Shown here: in pieces, positions 59,246 to 64,000 of the stretch
How positions within the stretch are numbered: the stretch's first letter is position 1
Layout: each line of letters starts with the position of its first letter
Assembly (NCBI GenBank): GCA_027563935.2
Contig: CM050450.1
Coordinates: 31,855,439-31,919,438 of the forward strand
Length of the DNA: 64,000 bases
Direction: 5' to 3'
DNA from: Costus lasius
Lineage: Eukaryota > Streptophyta > Magnoliopsida > Zingiberales > Costaceae
The notes under the pieces: generated by a model
Databases searched by the model: none
Seen by the model: only the letters and a program-made list of their open reading frames with translations
What the model was told of the DNA's origin: nothing
Program-made: the position numbers and the translations under genes

Positions 59246-61034
59246 ATTGAACGCTGTGGTGTTCGTTGCTGCAGTAATCTACAACAATGCAAGAACAGCA
59301 AGGTCAGTATCAATGTTAGAATCAATTCAGGACTTAAGAATGATTCTTTTCTCACTATTTTATCTGGCTGAAAAATCCAGCAAAACAGCCCGAAAGAGTA
59401 AAACTCTTTTAGTGAGATGGGATCCAGATTTCATACTTGGTCTCTGCATCCCTCTCAGGCGAGATAAGATGCACAGAGAGTACAAGCACTAATTTCTGGT
59501 AGGCAATCCCTGCCAATCGCCAACCCGTGCGATTCCCCTTCATCTGGGCAATCCAGCAGACTATGCCAACTGAGTTGGTACAACACAGTCTCTGATCCCT
59601 CAGATGGCTGCCTCCATATGGCTACCATATGCTCAATATGTAGCCTACATGGTCAAGCTGACCCGACCTACTCCCTGGACCACCACGTGCTATGCTGAGC
59701 AACGAGAAGCGATAAATCCCTTCTCTGTAACACGCAGGTGTAATCACACACCGTCTGAAGATAGATGGGCGTGCCCACTGAGTGGGTACAACACGGCCCC
59801 AACGATAGTCAGAACAGTGAGGTTTCGCGACAGAAGGCTTACGTGCTTGATATTTAACGTTGGATTTTAACGGTCCTTTTATCTTCTTACTATCATTCAA
59901 ACCCTATGGTGATAGCAGAAGAATAAATCATGCAGTTATTAAATTACTTAAACAGTAAATTAAAAGCATGATTATCTTATGTGGTAAAAGCCCATTAAGC
60001 CTAAGTAAGACCTTAATTAACTTAAGTCTTCACTTGAGCTCTTCTTGGGTCTTTTGCATTTCCTCTGGCCCAACCCGGGCCCAAGCGCCCACTGCAGCTT
60101 AGGTGCGCCCACCAGGTAAAATGCGTCTATCCTAGAGTCGAACCCTAGACCTCCCACTGGTGAAGCCACTTGCTGCATGCGCCTCTGCCAAGTGTGCTCT
60201 GTGCTCATGTCTGATTAGATTATAATTTAATCTATCTAGACATGTTTGACACGCAGGTCAATTACACTTTATAAATTAATTAAAATGTGATGCGCAGATC
60301 ACAATAATAATTTACAAATAATACTCCAGGCACGCAGGCCCCAGCACAGCACACACTAAAATTAGGCAGCCCACATAAGATTAAATAGACAATCATCACG
60401 TTATACAAACATCATGTGATCCAATCAAGAAAATAAAATTTTTAAAAAACCCATTGGCTTCATTTTATTTCCTTATGTGCCCTACTACCTTACAACGGTC
60501 CATTAATAGGGATCCACTCATCAGACCTAGTCAGACCCACTGCCCTTGCATGCACCAAGTCATAACCGACTTGAGTCGACCTCATGGTCAACAATGCATG
60601 CGTGAAGGGCTGAACATCCCTCATGAGTTTAGGCAAGCGGGTGTGACCCCGGGCCTTAATCATGGGCGTTCATCTGGTTGTCTCAATCAGACATCGCTAC
60701 ACGCCTTTCAGCAGTCGACCTATAGCCACCTCATGCTTGCGCATAGGTGCCATCTGGTCGACCCATCTAGGCTGTCAGATGGTCTGATCAGACTATCGGG
60801 TCTAGACTGGACGATGACTTCAACCCTAATAACCCGTCTAAGTTTTTACAGCAGGCGCTTATAGATCTAGTGAGGGGCGCGCAAGTAAGTTTTGAGAAAA
60901 CTACAACAAGCGCCAACTTGCATGCAAGCGCCAATGTAAAACATACATGAAATTTACGCATGCTCTTTTAGATCTACTATTAGGCGCAAACATGGATCAC
61001 AATAAGCAATCATATGAAACATACAAGGAACCTG
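59246..61034 (-). other. Untranslated leader of the minus-strand family B element
   Basis: Non-coding. Carries the three leader hairpins (minus strand) at 59774-59786, 59566-59578 and 59450-59463, with the same spacing as the plus-strand copy. I see no 49-bp tandem array here; the matching part near 60900-61000 has only scattered GCGC(C/T)-type phrases. Confidence 0.65.
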
Positions 61035-61046
61035 GATCTGATACCA
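61035..61046 (-). other. Primer-binding site, initiator tRNA-Met type
   Basis: TGGTATCAGATC on the minus strand, one base from TGGTATCAGAGC, two bases from the LTR end at 61049. Confidence 0.88.
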
Positions 61047-61048
61047 AT

Positions 61049-62732
61049 TGAAAGTTCCCTAAAGGGGCGAAACCCTAAAGCATGCGCATATAAAAAAATT
61101 TGCATGGGCGGAATTTAGGGTTTCCTAGGATCGCATGCATGTCATATGATCAACTTAAGAGTTTGTATAGATCAACAGAGAGATCATACCAGTGCCATTT
61201 CTTGGATGGCGTCTTGGAAGAAGAGGGCGATGTGGCTCTCCTCCATAGGTGGCGCACACAAGATGGGTGATCGCCTACTCCTTGTCAATCCTTGTGCTAG
61301 CAAGGCTCCAAGGTCTCCTGATCGCGTGAAGGGAGAAGAGATGATCTTTCTTGCTTGGTCGAATCCTTCTCTTGTCGTCAACACTCACACACGAGAGAGA
61401 GTCGTCGTGAGCAAAGGGGGCGAGAGGCGAGAATAGGGAGAACCTCTTCGAACGTGAGGCGTGGTCTCATTTTGAGATCATGACTTCTAAAAATAGCAAG
61501 CCACCACATGCGATCATGTGTTCACACCAAGTGAACAATCGCAATTTCCTCTCCCCTTGAACCATGCGCTCACTATGATGAGCCAGTTCATTTCATTTGG
61601 TTCAAGGACCAAATTAAGCCAAGCCTTGATCCAGATCACATTAAACCAAAAGGCTTAAGATCTGACCATTCATCTCTTGATGCTCTTGATCTCTCCGACC
61701 TAGCATCAATTCTCTCGATCGAAGCTTACCGATCTCAAGCCCTAATCAATCAAACATGATCAGACCAGATCTCACTTACAATCAGAGTTTAAACTCCTTT
61801 AAACTGAACCAAAACAATTCAGTCCACACGATCTGACTTAAGTAAGCTATATCATCAAATTGTGCGACCCTAAGGGTTTCCTTTAAATGTCGGTAACGAT
61901 AACTCACGTTATCACGATCAGTGAGGGGTATCTAGCAACACATCACTGTCTCCCGATATAAAGGAAAGAGTCTTCCAAGACTACACCCAAACCACAGCAC
62001 AAGTGTGAACCCAAGTCACTTGACATATGTGTTTCCTTTGCCACTGGATGTTCTTATTGGACAAGCGTGTCAAGCCTGTAATTCCAATACGATGAGAATG
62101 ATTAGATCAGATGAAACATAGTCATCTGGGTATGGCCATACACTTTCTCAATCATCTCATCCAGGGGGCCCCTATAGAACATCACACTCCAATCAAGGAG
62201 ACGGCAATCCTATATCTATCACTAGTGCCCTAACATGACTCATGTTCATTATCCAAGATAGTCTATAACCATTATGTTTCAAATGATATTGAACTACCTC
62301 AAAACAATGCCAATCATCATTTAGAAACACAAGTGATCTCAAGTCAGAGGAAATATGCCACTTGTTCGCATATAAGGATTATTCACATTGTGACAAGCAA
62401 TTGAATATCCTAAGTAGGGTCTGTCCAGTACATCCAATGTACCCATGAGTCTACATCTTATTCCATGCTCGAAGCATCCTATAAGACTAGAACACATATT
62501 AGTCTCAATCATATCAAGGCTGTCTCATGTTCACCAAGATATCTCGACTAAGGACAATACTGCATGTCAGCCAAGCTGAACAGCATTGAGACATTATTCA
62601 GAAGTATACATATTGCAGCAGATGATGTAACAACCTGAATAACAACCATTGCCTTTATAAACATAGAGTTTATACATGCTACTGAAATAATCCCAAGGCC
62701 TCAAACATTAGCCTTAAGGGCATACCCCAACA
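61049..62732 (-). repeat. 5' LTR, copia family B (minus strand)
   Basis: 1684 bp; right edge CCCCAACA at 62732 followed by ATAAT. Confidence 0.92.
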
Positions 62733-63573
62733 ATAATGGGGAGAATTTATCCCCATTCGCGCCAAAGGGGTATAATGGGGTGAAGGTGGCCCATAAGGCT
62801 TCATTAGGAAGCTTTTGCCTCCTAGCCCTTCTCCCTTGGATAGAAAGCTTGCCTCTATGGCAAGGCTTGGGGCACATATGGCGTCTAGGACATGTTTGGC
62901 AAGTATGGAGCGCATATGGTTAATTATAATGGGTTTATGGAAAGGGCTTGGAGTCTTGCCATAACCCTAACCCTAATTAACACCCCAAAAAAACCCTAGC
63001 CACCCACTTCTCTTACCCTAGCCGAATTATTCTTCATGAAAGCGCACCTACATGAATAACCTTGCCACCCCTTGTTGAAAAGAGATATGCAAGAGTTCCT
63101 CCACTCCTTGGCGTGAATAAACAATCAAGGGCAAGGGTGACATTCATTGGCACAACCTCTTCCTTCTTGAAGCTGCAAGCATCTTCCTCTATTCCTCTCT
63201 TGGCGCAAGTGAGGGAAGACCTTGGTGGCATCCTCCCCTTCTCCACTATCTTGGCACATCCTTTGTTCAAGGTTGGCGCAAGTGATTTGAAGAACTCTTT
63301 GAGGCTTGGATCTTCTTCCTGAGGCTAGCACCAGGCGTGGAAGAAGAGGGCTCGAGGTATCCATGTGTGTGAGACTGCAGAGGGTGCACGCTTGGGTGCC
63401 TACCTCGACATCGACTTGCTCTTGCTCTAGGTACTTTCTCCTCTCATCGTGCCGACCCCCTCACAAGACAATCATCATTGGGTTTTGGGACAGGCCTATT
63501 TCGGGGATATGCTTCTGCTGTGTGTATGTATTGATTGATAAAAATTTGTAAATATCCCCGGGGTTTCTCAATA

Positions 63574-64000
63574 GTGGTATCAGAGCGACTTATGAGCCTC
63601 AAACGATGTTCTTTTATGCTTTTCATATGCTCACATGCCATGTAATATTTTTGCATATTACTTGTATATGGCGCATGATTTTTCTAAGTAGGAAAAATTG
63701 TAGGTCTTTGCTTCCTTATCTCTATTCAATCTCTTTTGGATCTTTGCTCTCTTCACATGGTGGGATAGACCCATATATGGAAGAGAAAATTTCTCCTCTC
63801 TTGGTGGGATAGACCCATCATGAGAGACTTGTTGAGATTATGGGGCATGGACTGGGTGATAACTCAAATCTTAGCAAGTTAGGGATTATAAGGAGGGCAA
63901 CGGGTATGCCTCTTGTAGACTCCTGAGAGAAACAAGGAACCAAGGATTTGTGATAAGAGGTGAAGGAAAAAAGATATGTTTTAATGAAAAAGTAAAATTT
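63574..64000 (+). other. Start of the internal region of a further family A copia element
   Basis: The primer site TGGTATCAGAGC (63575-63586) follows the split LTR. The next ~400 bases parallel the leader at 46375-46790 (AACGATGTTCTTTcATGCTTT, TGGGATAGACCCAT, AGAGACTTGTTG). Coding parts would lie beyond 64000. Confidence 0.88.

Larger units (their letters stand above)
54767..62732 (-). mobile_element. Copia family B element with reverse transcriptase deleted
   Basis: Two LTRs of exactly 1684 bp and a perfect duplication ATAAT (54762-54766 and 62733-62737). On the minus strand it reads 5' LTR, primer site, leader, one long ORF, polypurine tract, 3' LTR. By eye I count roughly a dozen LTR differences, so insertion was recent though older than the copy at 17570. 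It sits in the split family A LTR. The interior lacks RT and the gag start codon, so it must have moved using another element's proteins. Confidence 0.94.
43045..63573 (+). mobile_element. Copia family A 5' LTR split into three pieces
   Basis: Pieces 43045-43470, 54044-54766 and 62738-63573 join to about 1985 bp, the same as the 1979-1982 bp LTRs of the nested family A copy, and are collinear with them. It starts TATTGG (TGTTGG mutated), ends TCTCAATA and is followed by TGGTATCAGAGC, so it is a 5' LTR whose internal region runs out of the window. The first break is a hAT element, the second a minus-strand family B copia element. Confidence 0.9.

Noticed and set aside
63034..63364. ORFs on both strands in the last LTR piece
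   Set aside because: They lie wholly in U3/R of a copia LTR and are not kept in other copies of the family.

Overview
The window is a plant nuclear genome segment made almost wholly of nested LTR retrotransposons plus one DNA transposon. I see no convincing host gene, no rRNA, tRNA or CRISPR, and nothing bacterial. The plant assignment rests on Ty1/copia elements primed by initiator tRNA-Met (TGGTATCAGAGC), on Ty3/gypsy elements of Athila type primed by tRNA-Asp (TGGCGCCGTTGCC...), on a hAT element with plant-like TAGGGGTGAGCA ends, and on multi-layer nesting. An angiosperm is most likely; I cannot name the species.

Left block (1-4.2 kb): copia LTR fragments sit in a gypsy LTR end. Next comes a 1.17-kb inverted repeat in which two gag-protease fragments of one gypsy family meet tail to tail; the minus-strand copy continues through gag and its primer site into an LTR beginning at 4207.

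Block 2 (4.2-28.5 kb): that minus-strand LTR was split by a complete Athila-type element (4565-27901, target duplication GGTAT). It has decayed gag-pol and an extra ORF after pol in the env position. It carries two insertions of its own: a minus-strand solo copia LTR in pol (9770-11854, duplication CTGTA), and an apparently intact, very young copia element in its 3' LTR (17570-26785, duplication TAATC, LTRs equal in length and without visible differences, one 1294-codon gag-pol ORF).

Block 3 (28.5-43 kb): a rearranged gypsy element (28496-36397), a heavily decayed copia element cut in two (36398-41638), a solo copia LTR (37704-39803, duplication CCAAT) inside another LTR-like insert, and one more gypsy-type LTR (41639-43044).

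Block 4 (43-64 kb): a single copia 5' LTR of about 1985 net bases is spread over 20.5 kb (43045-63573). A non-autonomous hAT element (43471-54035, 8-bp duplication CCTAACAC) split it first and was itself split by a copia element (44380-53616). A second copia element on the minus strand (54767-62732, duplication ATAAT) split the same LTR elsewhere. That element has an in-frame deletion of the whole reverse transcriptase and has lost its start codon, yet its LTRs are nearly identical. The intact copy at 17570-26785 is a plausible helper for it.

Family names used here: copia family A has LTRs of about 2.0-2.1 kb starting TGTTGGTGTATATGCCC; copia family B has LTRs of about 1.69 kb starting TGTTGGGGTATGCCC. 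The most original signals are RNA-structural: three evenly spaced hairpins with compensating base changes upstream of gag in both families, and a covarying U5 hairpin in family A.
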